Shown here: one piece after another, positions 36,601 to 46,910 of the stretch
Numbering within the stretch: the stretch's first letter is position 1
How the letters are laid out: every line of letters begins with the position of its first letter
Origin: Oxyruncus cristatus
Lineage: Eukaryota > Chordata > Aves > Passeriformes > Cotingidae
Direction: 5' to 3'
DNA length: 64,000 nt
NCBI GenBank assembly: GCA_013399855.1
Contig: VXAY01005276.1
Coordinates: 643,137 to 707,136, forward strand
The notes under the pieces: generated by a model
The model's input: only the letters and a program-made list of their open reading frames with translations
Database searches by the model: none
Told to the model about the DNA's origin: nothing
Position numbers and translations under genes: made by a program

Positions 36601-39600
36601 TCCTTTGTCAAATCAAAGTGAGGGTAATAATGATCCAAGAACTTACTTTTATTGTGGATTAAATCCAGACAATATTTCATATGACCTCTTTTGAAAATAG
36701 TGTTTCTATTGTGCTTTTATTTAAAATGCAGTATTGTTTAGCATCTCTTACTGACAACTAACTGGAGTGTCATAAGCTCCTTATTTAGTCCTGAGACTAG
36801 ATTGAGAAAAAAACTAAACTTATGAAGTGAAACTATGAACTCTGGATTTCTTTATCTCTAGCTGTGACAGCTGTTTTAGGTACCAGTGGGGCAGAAGAGT
36901 TTAAAGCTTGTACAACTGTTGTGATTCCCAAAGTCTCCTGGTCAGTGCTTCACCAGTTTTCTCCACTGAGAGCAGTAAATGATGTAGGAGAAATAATCCT
37001 GCAACTAGTAGTGCCTGGACTTCAGGGTGATTCCTGGCTTTGCTGGAGACATGAACAGGTCACATTTTCTCCATCTCTAAAAGGGAATAATGGTTTTTCT
37101 TGCCCATCTGGTCCAAAAACAGAGATTCTTTAGGAAAAGAACTGTCTTCTCCTGTGCATGTGTCCATTGCCCAAACCATGAGGATCTTGTTATAAATTCC
37201 AGTTGTGGATGCTTTCAAGTCATGAGAACAAACTGAAAAACACACAAAAAAATACCGTTTGTTCTTTTTTGACCCATTATTGCTTTCTCAAGTTTTTTTT
37301 AATGGAGTTTGTTCCTATTTTTCTGTGTGAGATTGGTGTACCAGCCTAGTGGAGCTTGTTCAACACTAGCCCTAAGACCCTGGTCTTTTTTTTTTTTGGT
37401 TGGAATTTAGAGTATTTCAGAGTTTGCTCTGCAAGTTCTTCAAGACAGATGCAAGCAAAAGAGAAACTCATTCTTCTCCCACCCCCTCATTCTGTGAAAA
37501 ATGCAGCCAAAACACTTCAGTTGCTTCTGAGAATGGGAACTGAGAGAATGCCAATGGTTTAAAAAATCCATGTGAGAATTGTGGAAAGCTCTTGTGACAA
37601 CAGCTTTTCATTTGGATTGGAGTGTGAAGTTTGGCAAGGGGACTGGATTTGTTTCAGGAATGTGAGTGAAGGAAATGAGTGGGGCTCAGAAGAACAGGTT
37701 GCTAAAAAGTTAAGGGTGACATTATTACAGGACTGGTGGGTTTTATTTCTTAATACTTCATTCTAGAAAATTACTTGTGTATACTTCTGGTGTAGTCACT
37801 AACAAACTGCATGATGCAGAGTATTGCAACTTCAGAAAGTTTTGGTCTCAGGAGTTCTCAATTTCAGAAGCAGGTCTGGAATATCTCACTGGGTTTTATC
37901 ACGTCTTTTAGAAAAAGCTAAATGCTAATTTCTGCTTTTATATTAAATCAAATGTGTAATCTTTTAATAGTTCATAACTCGATATTGCATTTTTAATTCA
38001 GGTCACTTTGAACTGTTCTGATCTTTTCCTGATTAATTTATGGGACAGAAATCAGTTCTACTGAATTTAGCTTCTTTCTGGACTATGTCAGCCTTTTCAG
38101 ATTGGCCACTCAAAGTGAGGATGTCAGTCTGAGATCTTAAAATGGGGATGCTGCTCCTTGCTACCTGTGTAGCAGTAGTAGGAAAAGAAATCCAGGTTTT
38201 GAAGTACTGTGATGCTTTAATAATGAGCACAGAGGATCCCTTTTAGTAACAGTAAATATCTTTTAAACCAGTTTGAATTGCTTGAAATAGGCAGGCCTCC
38301 AGCCATAAACTAGGTGATGAAGAAAGATTGACTCCATATATTCTTTTACTCTAAATGAGCATGAGAAATAAACTAAATGGTGTGGATAAAATCTACTTGC
38401 ATTTTTATATGCTGCAAAACCAACATTCAGCAACACCACTTCAGTATGTATTTTTTTCTGTACCTCTCTAAGGTGGTTGAAGTTCCAAGGATTCTCAATA
38501 TAAGTTATATCGTGTCTTAACCTGAATTACAGACACCTGTAGCATTAAACCAAACAACGCTTTTCTTCCTCGATGTGGTTGCAGGTAACAGCGCATTTAA
38601 GTCACCCGATGAGTTCAAGGTCTCCCTTCCTCTCCGCACAAACTACTTGTATGGGAAGATCAAGAAGACCCTGCCGGAGCTCTACGCTTTCACGGTGTGC
38701 TTGTGGCTGAGATCGAGTGCTTCCCCTGGAATTGGCACTCCATTCTCCTATGCTGTTCCTGGGCAAGCTAATGAAATTGTCCTCATAGAATGGGGGAATA
38801 ATCCAATTGAGTTGCTAATTAATGATAAGGTGAGAATTAACTAAATCTTCTTTGCTGTCCACATAACCAGAATAAGGCCTGACTCCTGGGTTCCTCTCTG
38901 CTGACTCTTTCCTTCTCTCTGAGAGAAGCCTTTGAGATGGCAGTGTCTGCCTGTCTTTTGTTCATTTGCTCATTGCAAGTTCATAAAACAGAGGTCAAAT
39001 GGTACAAATAGTTGTGTGGTGAGACAAAGCAGCATCACACCGAGGTGTGCACGCACTCAGGTGTGTTGTCTGAATTTACAAGCAGATCTTGCCTTCTTTT
39101 TTGGCTTTGTGAAGCAGAAACAGTATTTGAAGCCACACTATTGCAAGACCTGTGAGATCTAAGCCAGTTGCAGTATTTCTAATAGTAATTGTAGAATTTC
39201 TAATTGTAGAAGTTAGATATGTTAAAATGAATTTTGCAAAAGGCACGTACTTGTGTCTGCTTTTGTTATGCTTAGTGACCCAACATCAGTTTAAATACAA
39301 TTTTTTCAGACTTTTCATACAAAAAGCAGCAGTTGTCTCACTCTGCTTCATACCACTGATGGTTTTTGACAAGCTTCAGAAGGAGGCTTGAAGAAAACAA
39401 GACCCATAGAAACTTGGCATTAAAGCAGATTATAGATCCTTACTTTCTCCACACCTTTAGTTGGGTTTCTTAGTAGCTCACTGCTCTCTGAGGGATCAGG
39501 TGTTTACACGTTTACAGCACAACTCAGGTGGTTTGTCATGTGGCCAGTTAAGGGCTTTTAACAATCCCACCATCCTCACAAATCAATAAGCCAATTATTT

Positions 39601-42290
39601 TTAATGGTTTGTGGTATAGAAGGAAACTTGACTCTGCTTATCCTTAGCAATAACTCTTTCTCTTCAATATTATGTTGGTACTACCAATGTTCTGTGAGGC
39701 TTTTTTTTCCTCACACATCACAACTGCTCCATAGCCCACTGCATTTGTGTCTTTATGTTGATGAGTAAGTTTTCAGATCAAATTCCTAAAGGAGCGTAAT
39801 TCCTCCTTATTGTGAGCCCTATGTAAAAGTTCCCACAAGTTTACCGGAAGCAGGCAGATCCCTTTGTCAGAGCTATTACAAATGGTGTTGGCAGCCTCCA
39901 GAATTTAAGAGAAAATTAACATGAGCACTGGATGGAAAGTCATGACCAAGCACTGAGATTTAAACAACAAATGGCACAGATTAATATGTAGGGTGGGGGT
40001 TGGTCTCTTTTTTCCAAAGTAACAAGCAGCAGGACAATAGGAAATAGCTGCAGGTTTAGATTGAATATTCAGAGAGATTTCTTCACCAAAAGGGTTGCCA
40101 AGCAGTGGAACAGGCTGGCCAGGGCAGTGGTGGAGCCACCATCCCAGGAGGTATTTAAAAGACTTGGAGATGTGGTTTAGTGGTGGCCTTGGCAGTGCTG
40201 GGTTAATGGTTGGACTCGGTGATCTTAGAGGGATTTTTCCAACCTAAATCATTTTATGATTATGTGGTAGCAGCTTAGACTCTGGTCTTGTGTCATTTAA
40301 TTCTAGATGAAGCACAGACTCACATCTACAATAAAAAGTGTGGCTGTATTCCTGAACACAGGACAGCTGGGACAAAGGAGAAAGATGTGGACTAACTTTT
40401 GCCCCTAAAGTTTTTGCTTCTGAGGACAGAATAAATACTGTCCCTTTGTAAATATTGGGCTTGAACTGGTAGACTACATTTGCCACATGTTTACCCTCTG
40501 GTTTTTGTAGGTTGCCCAGCTCCCTCTCTTCATTAGTGATGGAAAATGGCATCATATCTGCATAACTTGGACAACCAGAGATGGAATGTGGGAGGCTTTT
40601 CAGGATGGAGAGAAGCTTGGCACCGGGGAGAATCTTGCTCCTTGGCATCCAATTAAACCTGGAGGTGTCTTGATCCTGGGTCAGGAACAGGTGAGTAAGT
40701 GAGTGACAGGGTGTTCCAGGGTTTAAAGAAAAATAAAATCAAAACTCCCCAAACAAACAGAATTTCTCTGTTAAACACTTGGTCCTGCTGTAGACACAGT
40801 ATCAGAAAGACTGAAACCACGTGAAGTGTGTCTATGAGGGTGAACTCTGCAGGCTTTCAGGTATGTAACAAATTTTTAGAGAAGTGGAGGCTGTCAGCCA
40901 TTCAGAATTTGATGTTTACTTTAAAGATGAGCCTGAAGTCAGAGACAAACTGGAAATCAGACATTTGGGTTCTCATTAAAGGAGTAGGTAAATAACTCCC
41001 CTAATGCAAATGCTAATAAAGTCTGAGTATTAGTCCTGCCAACAGAAAGGTTATGTCCTTTAGAGTATGGAAAAAACCCAAAGGATTTTGAATCTTTCTT
41101 TTCTAGTTAACACTTCGTAAACAATTTTCTATGAATTGTGTGGCTCTTTGCTTCATGGTTTTTCTCTACCTATTTTATACATATGCCAAAAAAAAAAATA
41201 TTAGAATGAGTAGCAAGAAATAGCCTTTCTTCAGGATTCCCAGGTTCACAATGGAGCAAAGAAAAACTAGTTTTGTCTTGATATTGATTTTAGTAGATGC
41301 ATACCCATGGCATAAATGATGGAACGGTAAGTTCAGTATCCTAATCCACTCTGCATAGCAGATGCTCCAGCTCATACTAAGTGTCTGGCAGGTTTTCTCT
41401 AACTCTCTCCTGCCATTTGCCGGCACTGTGCTTGGTTCTGTCCTGTGCTATCAGTTCCATGTTAGTGTGGTCACAAAAAATGTGTGATTTCTGTCCTCGA
41501 GTAGTGGGTGGAGCAAGCAAACACTTCTGGCTTATGCAGTGGTTGGTAGCTGGAGTTACTCATTTGGTGCAACCAGACCAAGCCTGTGTATTTAGATCCA
41601 AAGATCCCACCTCACAGGCCCTGCAGGCAATTGGTCAAGGGCTGCAGTTACAACTATAGCCATAAAGTTTTTGGTGTAATCTGACATATCTATGCAGTTC
41701 TTGCTGAAGTTATCCTGTGCCAAGTTTGCAAAATGTCTCCTAAATTAGCCTCGATATTTAAAGCTGCCTTCCAGCTCTACTGCCCAGGGGCAGGGTTGGT
41801 TATGTGTAGCCCTTCTGGGATGTTGTACACTCAGCACTGTTTGCCCTCAGTTGTTTTGACACAATTCAGATTGGAGCTTGTAACTGTTCCATAGAATGTC
41901 TTGTTCAATGTAGCTCTTCTGGAAGCTTGAATTTGTTCATCTCTGTGACCAAACTCTGCCCCTCCTTCTAGCAGCATGTCTGGGTGGGGAGGGACTTCAA
42001 GTTTGAAGAAGAAAAAGCCAAAATAACCTTCTCACCTAATCCTAACTCTTGTGTGCCCAAAGGATACAGTGGGAGGAAGATTTGATGCAACTCAAGCCTT
42101 CGTTGGGGAGATGAGCCAGTTCAATATATGGGACAGGGTCTTAAAAGCTGAAGACATCATGAATATCGCTAACTGCTCCATCAACATGCCTGGCAACATC
42201 ATCCCCTGGGTCGATAACAACGTTGATGTGTTTGGAGGTGCTACTAAATGGCCTGTGGAGACTTGTGAAGAGCGGCTGCTAGATTTATAG
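33266..42290 (+). CDS. NPTX2: Neuronal pentraxin 2 (Narp), five-exon coding region, 5' end missing in assembly gap
   Basis: NPTX2 is a secreted neuronal pentraxin that oligomerises with NPTX1 and NPTXR and clusters AMPA receptors at excitatory synapses; it is known as an activity-induced gene. The coding parts are 33266-33665, 35056-35272, 38585-38829, 40511-40690 and 42063-42290, with GT/AG introns and matching phases. They give about 422 visible residues against roughly 431 for mammalian NPTX2. Visible features are N-terminal cysteines, a two-part coiled coil, the pentraxin signature HICITWTT, the calcium-site run QEQD and a C-terminus ending EERLLDL. That ending and the internal sequence fit NPTX2 rather than NPTX1, whose C-terminus differs. 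N-glycosylation sequons occur at NVS, NET and NCS. The start codon and signal peptide fall in or beside the N run at 32994-33265. No internal stop or frameshift is seen. The paralogue call rests on remembered family sequence, but the match is extensive. Confidence 0.97.
33666..35055 (+). other. NPTX2 intron 1
   Basis: This 1390 bp intron has GTAGGG at its donor and a long T/C tract before its acceptor. The first 100 bp remain moderately GC-rich as the tail of the CpG island; the rest is AT-rich. No repeat family was recognised in it. Confidence 0.9.
35056..35272 (+). CDS. NPTX2: NPTX2 exon 2: second coiled coil
   Basis: The exon follows a strong pyrimidine tract (TTTTTTTTCCCTTCTTTTCC) and the acceptor ending TGAAG. 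It encodes HQLRANVSYAALPNDLREM onward to SELEKG, where the glycine codon is split after its first base, so the exon ends in phase 1 before GTAATC. The segment is a continuous charged, leucine-rich helix suitable for coiled-coil oligomerisation. It carries two N-glycosylation sequons, NVS near its start and NET in LLHNETSAHRQK. Its length of 217 bp gives 72 codons plus one base. It is preceded by a 1390 bp intron 1. Confidence 0.97.
35273..38584 (+). other. NPTX2 intron 2, containing copy A of a direct repeat
   Basis: This 3312 bp intron is the largest of the gene. It is AT-rich and without recognised CR1 sequence. The stretch 37175-37446 is nearly identical to 45413-45704 downstream of the gene and is listed separately. 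The remainder shows nothing I can name. Confidence 0.9.
37175..37446 (+). repeat. Direct repeat copy A, within NPTX2 intron 2
   Basis: From ACCATGAGGATCTTGTTA to TTCTTCAAGAC this 272 bp stretch aligns with 45413-45704 in the same orientation. By eye the identity is about 90-95 percent apart from one indel of about 20 bp. It lacks the extra bases found in copy B before AATGGAGTTTG. No CR1 similarity, terminal inverted repeat or coding content was seen, so the family is unknown. Confidence 0.9.
38585..38829 (+). CDS. NPTX2: NPTX2 exon 3: start of pentraxin domain
   Basis: The acceptor is TTGCAG and the exon starts with GT, completing the split glycine codon from exon 2, then encodes NSAFKSPDEFKVSLPLRTNY. 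The pentraxin fold begins around this point. The first cysteine of the intradomain disulfide is in YAFTVCLWLRSS. The conserved run GTPFSYAVPGQANEIVLIEW follows, and the exon ends at LLINDK before the donor GTGAGA in phase 0. It is 245 bp long. All residues continue the family pattern with no stop or gap. Confidence 0.98.
38830..40510 (+). other. NPTX2 intron 3, containing a CR1 fragment
   Basis: This 1681 bp intron begins GTGAGA and ends TTTTTGTAG. A same-strand CR1 3' end lies at about 40023-40265. A small direct repeat of TAATTGTAGAA occurs near 39186-39206. Nothing else was recognised. Confidence 0.9.
40023..40265 (+). mobile_element. CR1 LINE 3' fragment in NPTX2 intron 3
   Basis: The order GCAGGTTTAGATTGAATATT, GTTGCCAAGCAGTGGAACAG, CATCCCAGGAGGTATTTAAA and GGACTCGGTGATCTTAGAGG followed by CATTTTATGATTATG is a CR1 3' end in the same orientation as the gene. 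It is about 240 bp and ends about 245 bp before exon 4. Confidence 0.92.
40511..40690 (+). CDS. NPTX2: NPTX2 exon 4: pentraxin signature
   Basis: The exon is 180 bp (60 codons), entered in phase 0 after the acceptor TTTTTGTAG and left in phase 0 at the donor GTGAGT. It encodes VAQLPLFISDGKWHHICITW and onward to ILGQEQ. HICITWTT is a match to the pentraxin family signature H-x-C-x-[ST]-W-x-[ST], and its cysteine should pair with that in exon 3. The final EQ residues are calcium ligands by alignment to C-reactive protein; the next ligand, an aspartate, is the first codon of exon 5. A CR1 fragment ends about 245 bp upstream in the intron. Confidence 0.98.
40691..42062 (+). other. NPTX2 intron 4
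   Basis: This 1372 bp intron begins GTGAGT and ends CCCAAAG. It is AT-rich in its first half and more balanced in its second. No repeat or second coding segment was recognised. Confidence 0.9.
42063..42290 (+). CDS. NPTX2: NPTX2 exon 5: C-terminal pentraxin segment and stop codon
   Basis: The exon starts after the acceptor CCCAAAG with GAT (Asp) and encodes DTVGGRFDATQAFVGEMSQF, then the C-terminal strand region to EERLLDL and a TAG stop at 42288-42290. The D, D and Q residues in DTVGGRFDATQ correspond to calcium-coordinating positions in classical pentraxins. One N-glycosylation sequon, NCS, is present in IANCSINMPGN. The coding part is 75 codons plus the stop. The C-terminal sequence is what separates NPTX2 from NPTX1 in this window. 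Confidence 0.98.
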   Translation, partial: DTVGGRFDATQAFVGEMSQFNIWDRVLKAEDIMNIANCSINMPGNIIPWVDNNVDVFGGATKWPVETCEERLLDL

Positions 42291-42397
42291 CTGTGATTGT
42301 TTCCCATTCAAGTGCCCCCTGTAGTAGGACAATCTTCTGTGCAATCTAAAGCACTTGTTTTTCTCTCTGCCCTTCCCCGATCTTAACTCATCGAAAG

Positions 42398-42403
42398 ATT
42401 AAA
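42398..42403 (+). terminator. Possible proximal polyadenylation signal ATTAAA
   Basis: ATTAAA occurs about 110 bp after the NPTX2 stop codon. Use of this site would give a very short 3' UTR lacking the downstream ATTTA elements. It is only a motif match. Confidence 0.2.
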
Positions 42404-43505
42404 ACCTTGAGTAAACTGCCTCAGTGCAAAGAGAGCTGCTAGTTCAGGGTCGAGCCTGACTATGAAAGGAGCACTTCCTGACTAGAGCAGCCCTGGCTTT
42501 CCTATGGCCTCATCCAAAAATATGCTTTGGCTGGCAGAGCCTTTTGGTTGGGCCCAAGCTTAGTCCGTGAGTTCTGCAGGGAGGGAGAACAGCCCTGCAC
42601 GTGTTCACTGGAGTACTCCTGAGAACGGGAGGTGCACCAGGATTAACAGGCTAAATGTGAATCCTTCCTTCCAGTCTATTGTCTCCCCTTTGAATCAAAG
42701 CCATTCTTTTTTAGCCCTTTTTAAAAGAAACCACTTAATCCTTACACTGCAGTGGTTATGGTGCAACTGTGGGTGGAGCAGAACAGCCACTGTCCGAGTG
42801 CAAGGCTCTTGCTTTTTAATTTGCAGATTAGAAATCCTTATTTTATGACAAAGAAGGGATGTATTTGAGCCACGTTGTACCAGTTCAATGTGAAGAAAGG
42901 GCTGTTTAATCAGCACAGCTCCATTGAAGTAGAAATGCTTCAGGTGAGGTTCTGTCCCAAAGCCTGTCCTTTGCTGGCCAGGATCCCAGCGTAGAGATGG
43001 ATGGCTGAGAGATTGTACTTGTATTTTCTGTAGGCTGAATGTACTGAATTCCCAGTGACCTGGCTTGTAAACTTTTCTCTATTGTTTCTCTTGCTTTAGT
43101 CAATGTCTTTATTTTTTTAAATATACAAGCTGTGATTAAGTGAATTTCTGTTTTGTTTTGCTTTGAAAGGCCTTTTTATGAGCAAGTGCCAAAGTTCAGT
43201 TTCTGCTTGCTGAGAATTGCTATATATTTTTCCAGCATAAGTCTTCTGCACTGGTTTATATGTTATTATGATGGTCCTATGTAATATGAAAATGTGCTGC
43301 TTTTTCAATTCTCGTTGACTGTCTCTTCTGTAAGCACTGGGCTGACTACTATATTTTTTTATAATTTTCTCTCAATATTTTGCAAACAATGTTGCTGTTT
43401 CCTTGGCGTTGATGTGACTACTTGGTTTGTGGCTCGCAGGTAGCAAATGCACTGTACTGGGAAAGAGTTAATACTTTTGTTATTTAAAAGAAAAAGGATT
43501 TAAAA

Positions 43506-43523
43506 GGGGGGGAGGGAGGGGGA
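43506..43523 (+). other. G-rich run in NPTX2 3' UTR, potential RNA G-quadruplex
   Basis: GGGGGGG A GGG A GGGG can supply four G-triplets if the first run is split by one G. It lies among three ATTTA pentamers. Confidence 0.45.
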
Positions 43524-43673
43524 ATTTATAAAGCTAAATATCATATTTTATTTTTCATATGTTTGAATTGTAAGAATAATATGGTGACAGTCCCATTTGT
43601 AGGGTAAAGTTACATATTTCCATGAATATGTAGTATGCTGTTCTTAAAAAAAATTCTTATAATGAACTTTTAA

Positions 43674-43679
43674 TTAAAA
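43674..43679 (+). terminator. Candidate polyadenylation signal ATTAAA for NPTX2
   Basis: ATTAAA is the commonest variant of AATAAA. It lies within AATTAAAATGCACTG about 1.38 kb beyond the stop codon, at the point where the T-rich UTR gives way to ordinary sequence. No canonical AATAAA was noticed between the stop codon and here. RNA 3'-end data would settle it. Confidence 0.45.
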
Positions 43680-43700
43680 TGCACTGTAAAATGAGTCTCT

Positions 43701-45412
43701 TAATTCCTTTACAGTCATGTAAGACACTGAACATTCTCTTTCATAGCTGCTCTGAGTTCAGCTACTGTCTCCCTAGACTGGTAGAAGTACAGACTTGTAA
43801 GAAGTTTTCTTTATTCCCTGAATTGCTTAAATCACAATCTTCAGCCAAGGAAGGGGTGACTCAGTTGTGTGGAACCTGAGCTGGGGAGAAGGTCTCTCCA
43901 TTTGGATGTGGTGGGTTGGTTTCAAATGTTCTGGTTCTGATTGGCTTTAAAACAGACACACACACTGTGCCCCCAACATGTTTTCCCTGCCCTAAGGGAA
44001 AACAAAACCCAAGAACAACCAGAAAAACCACTTGATATCAAAAAAACTCTGTGTCATAAGAGCTGTATGTCCACAAGCCTGTGTGTGGATGGGGTCAGTC
44101 ATTTTAAACACTCAGTGTGTGGATTTGTTGCTTGCTTGAGGGAAGCAGAAGGTCTTTACACTTCCATTAGCCATGGTAATCTTTATTTAATAGAGAGTTA
44201 TTTAAACACATCTCCCAGTCTTAGGCCTGACTTTAGCACTCAACTTTAACTATGAGCACCTGAGTCAAGAGCCCCACCTGCAAGGGGAGATGTTAATGCT
44301 GGGGGCTGTACTTGCTTTGTGTTGTGCAGAGTGAGAACACCTGGGCTGGGGCTGTTGAGGGCTGGCTCTTTCTTCCTCGAGTTCTCATCAGGCTGCATGA
44401 AGGAGGAACTCTTCAATGTGGAAATAACACCAAAGGTTGCGTTTTTTCTAAGGTATGTCAGGGTGCTCCACTGAAAGGGTCTTTGGGGACATTTGGGTCC
44501 TATTGCAACCTGATCTAAAGCTGGGATGGTTCTTCCAAAGACTAACAATGTAGCCCTCTGGTTTGGTGTTTACTCATTAAATAATCCAGAAGGTAGAGAT
44601 TTTGGGGGAGGGTTTTGGTTTGGGTTTTTTTTTGGCACTGACTCTTTCGTAAAAGTCAAAGCTGAGGATTATGTATCCCATTGAAAAGGGAATTAATTTC
44701 ATTAATTTTTACTACATATATATATATTCTTTCTTTTGTGCAGTAGCACCTTTTACATTAAGAAGAAAAGATGTGTATTGATATTTGTACCTTTATCTTG
44801 CAACGAAGAGGCTGTTACTCTGCTGCTCCAAGCTGTGGGAGTCACATGTTTTATGTGCTTATATAAGCAGATGGCAAAACAGGAGTAAATATTACCACAT
44901 TCCAGCGTCTATACTGTTTATGAAGTGTGGAAGTGACAACACAACCTTCAGTTCCCAAACTGCTCTGAACGCACAGAAGTAATAACTTCTGGAAAGCTGA
45001 GTGACAGCTACAGCACTTGGAACGTGCAGTAATGCAGATTTCTAGGGAGCGTGTTGCTGTTTAAAGGCGAGCAGAGCTGGGGCTCCTAAAAGCAGCAGCA
45101 GTGATCCCAACGAGGCAGCCCCTGGGAGCTGTGGCTGGTCAGGTGTGCAGGGCACTTGGCTGGGCTGGGAGTGCTGTTCAGGCAGTTTCTGTATTGCACC
45201 CTTCTCTTCGTACGTACTCGATGCATTGGCTGTTGGGCAGCACCAAATGGAGCACTCGGTGTGTTTAAATCCTGGTTATATTTCTTCAAAGACAAGGGGG
45301 GTGGTTTTTGACTAACTGGCTGGATAGATAATCTCGTGTGTTTGGTATTTGTTTGAAGGCTACAGCTACACACTTGCTGTGTAACTAGAGCCAAGTGCTG
45401 GTGAGGGGAAGG
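43701..45412. other. Downstream flank of NPTX2, nothing recognised
   Basis: No gene or repeat family was identified. A short T/G-rich run near 44606-44634 and a TA run near 44714-44727 are the only notable composition features. Confidence 0.7.
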
Positions 45413-45704
45413 ACCATGAGGATCTTGTTATCATTTCCAGTTGTGGATGCTTTCAGGTCATGAGAACAAACTGAAAAACACACAAAAAAAATTTGTTTGT
45501 TCTTTTTCAACTGATTTTGCTTTCTGAAGTTTTTTTTCATAGAGCAACTAATGCTCTTAATGGAGTTTGTTCCTAGTTTTCTATGTGAGATTGGTGTACT
45601 AGCCTAGTGGAGCTTGTTCAACATTAGCCCTAAGACCCTGGTCTTTTTTTTTTTTGGTTGGAATTTAGAGTATTTCAGAGTTTGCTCTGCAAGTTCTTCA
45701 AGAC
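45413..45704 (+). repeat. Direct repeat copy B, about 3.1 kb downstream of the NPTX2 stop codon
   Basis: This 292 bp stretch is the partner of copy A. It shares long exact blocks such as TAAGACCCTGGTC plus the following T12 run and TTGGAATTTAGAGTATTTC. It contains about 20 extra bases (CATAGAGCAACTAATGCTCT) relative to copy A. The flanks outside the two copies do not match each other, so the edges are sharp. Confidence 0.9.
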
Positions 45705-46860
45705 CATCTCTGCCTCTGGGATCCCCCGGGAATGGGAGACTGACTCCCTGATCCAGGAGGCTTTTGGCTGGGCAGCACTTGCTCATTAAACTGTGAGTTT
45801 AGCTCTCAGAAATGCAAAGAAGGCCACAGAAATTCTTACCAGCAAAGCTCTACCCTCATTTTTACACACACTTTTCTGGTGTTTGAGTACATGAGGCTGA
45901 TTCTGTTTTGCTTCAGAGACCTGATTTCCCTCAGGCCTGCCCCAAAGGTGAAATGCAGGCCAGTAGTGAAGCTGCTGTGGTATATTAGGTGTTGAAAACT
46001 GGCACTTTGTCAATCAGAGTAATGTTTGCTCTTAAAAAATGTTTATGTAACTACAGATTAGATTTATTTCTTGTTTGCTACTGGCACCTGACCTTTTGTG
46101 TAAGGATTCTTCATCCAGCTGATTTTAGTTATCCTCAATGAGGGGGAAGATCAGCCTTCTATTGCATCATCCTTAAGAGGACCTGAATCCTGCAAATACA
46201 GGAGAAAATATCTGGGCTGAGGCTTCTGCCACAGATGATGATCCCTTGATGCTGGTGTAGGAATCTGAAGCTGGGCACAGCAAAGGCCCTGCTGATGGAG
46301 AGATCAGGTACTGCCAAACTCACTCCAGAAAGGAAAGATGTCTGTTGGTAGCCAGGGAATCTGGAGGTTTGAAGGTCTTGTGGGATTTTTCCAGAGATCT
46401 TTCACCCAAATGTCTTATTTTTTTCCCCCTTCACAAAGAAGAAGTTGGACCTTGATAATATTCGTGGTTTAGCTGTGATGCTTAAATAATACATGAGTTT
46501 TACAGAGCTAAAAATCTTCTGGAAAGAATTGAATTAATTGCACCCCTGGCTATAGCTGTTTCTAAAAGGCTGCGCTTAGAAAAGTATAAATTTGCACAAG
46601 GAGTTCAAAGGTCCATTTCTTTCTCCGCAGGAGGGCTGGGCTGATGTTTTGGCAAAGCTTCAAATACAGAAGTTCCCTGATGGCTTGGTGCCACTGAGAG
46701 AAATTGTTCTATTTATTAGAGATGCTCTGGTGTTTCACCTGGGCTGGCTCCCAGCACACGTGTGTCTGAGCTGTTCAGCTCCTGGCAAAGCTGTTCCCAG
46801 GGGCTCCTGCCACGTGAAGGATGCTGAGCAGTTGTGTCTGCGGTACCCACTCGTTCCCTC

Positions 46861-46910
46861 GCTCCCAGTCAGCTCGTAGTGGCTCCCAGTCAGCTCGTAG
46901 TGGCTCCCAG
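46861..46910 (+). repeat. 21 bp tandem repeat, 2.4 copies
   Basis: A unit beginning GCTCCCAGTCAGCTCGTAG is repeated exactly at 46861 and 46882, with a partial third copy from 46903. Because 21 is divisible by 3, reading frames stay open across it, but nothing else supports a coding region. Confidence 0.92.

Larger units (their letters stand above)
42291..43700 (+). other. NPTX2: Probable NPTX2 3' UTR
   Basis: The 1.4 kb after the stop codon has no coding potential and becomes increasingly T- and A-rich, as expected for a long 3' UTR. It contains three ATTTA pentamers near 43482-43528 and a G-rich run between them. The end is set by the best poly(A) signal candidate near 43674, so the exact boundary is inferred. 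An earlier ATTAAA at 42398-42403 could give a short form. Confidence 0.6.

Noticed and set aside
37175..45704. The direct repeats as paired long terminal repeats of a provirus bounding 37.2-45.7 kb
   Set aside because: The interval contains NPTX2 exons 3-5 and no viral genes, and the copies lack clear TG...CA ends.
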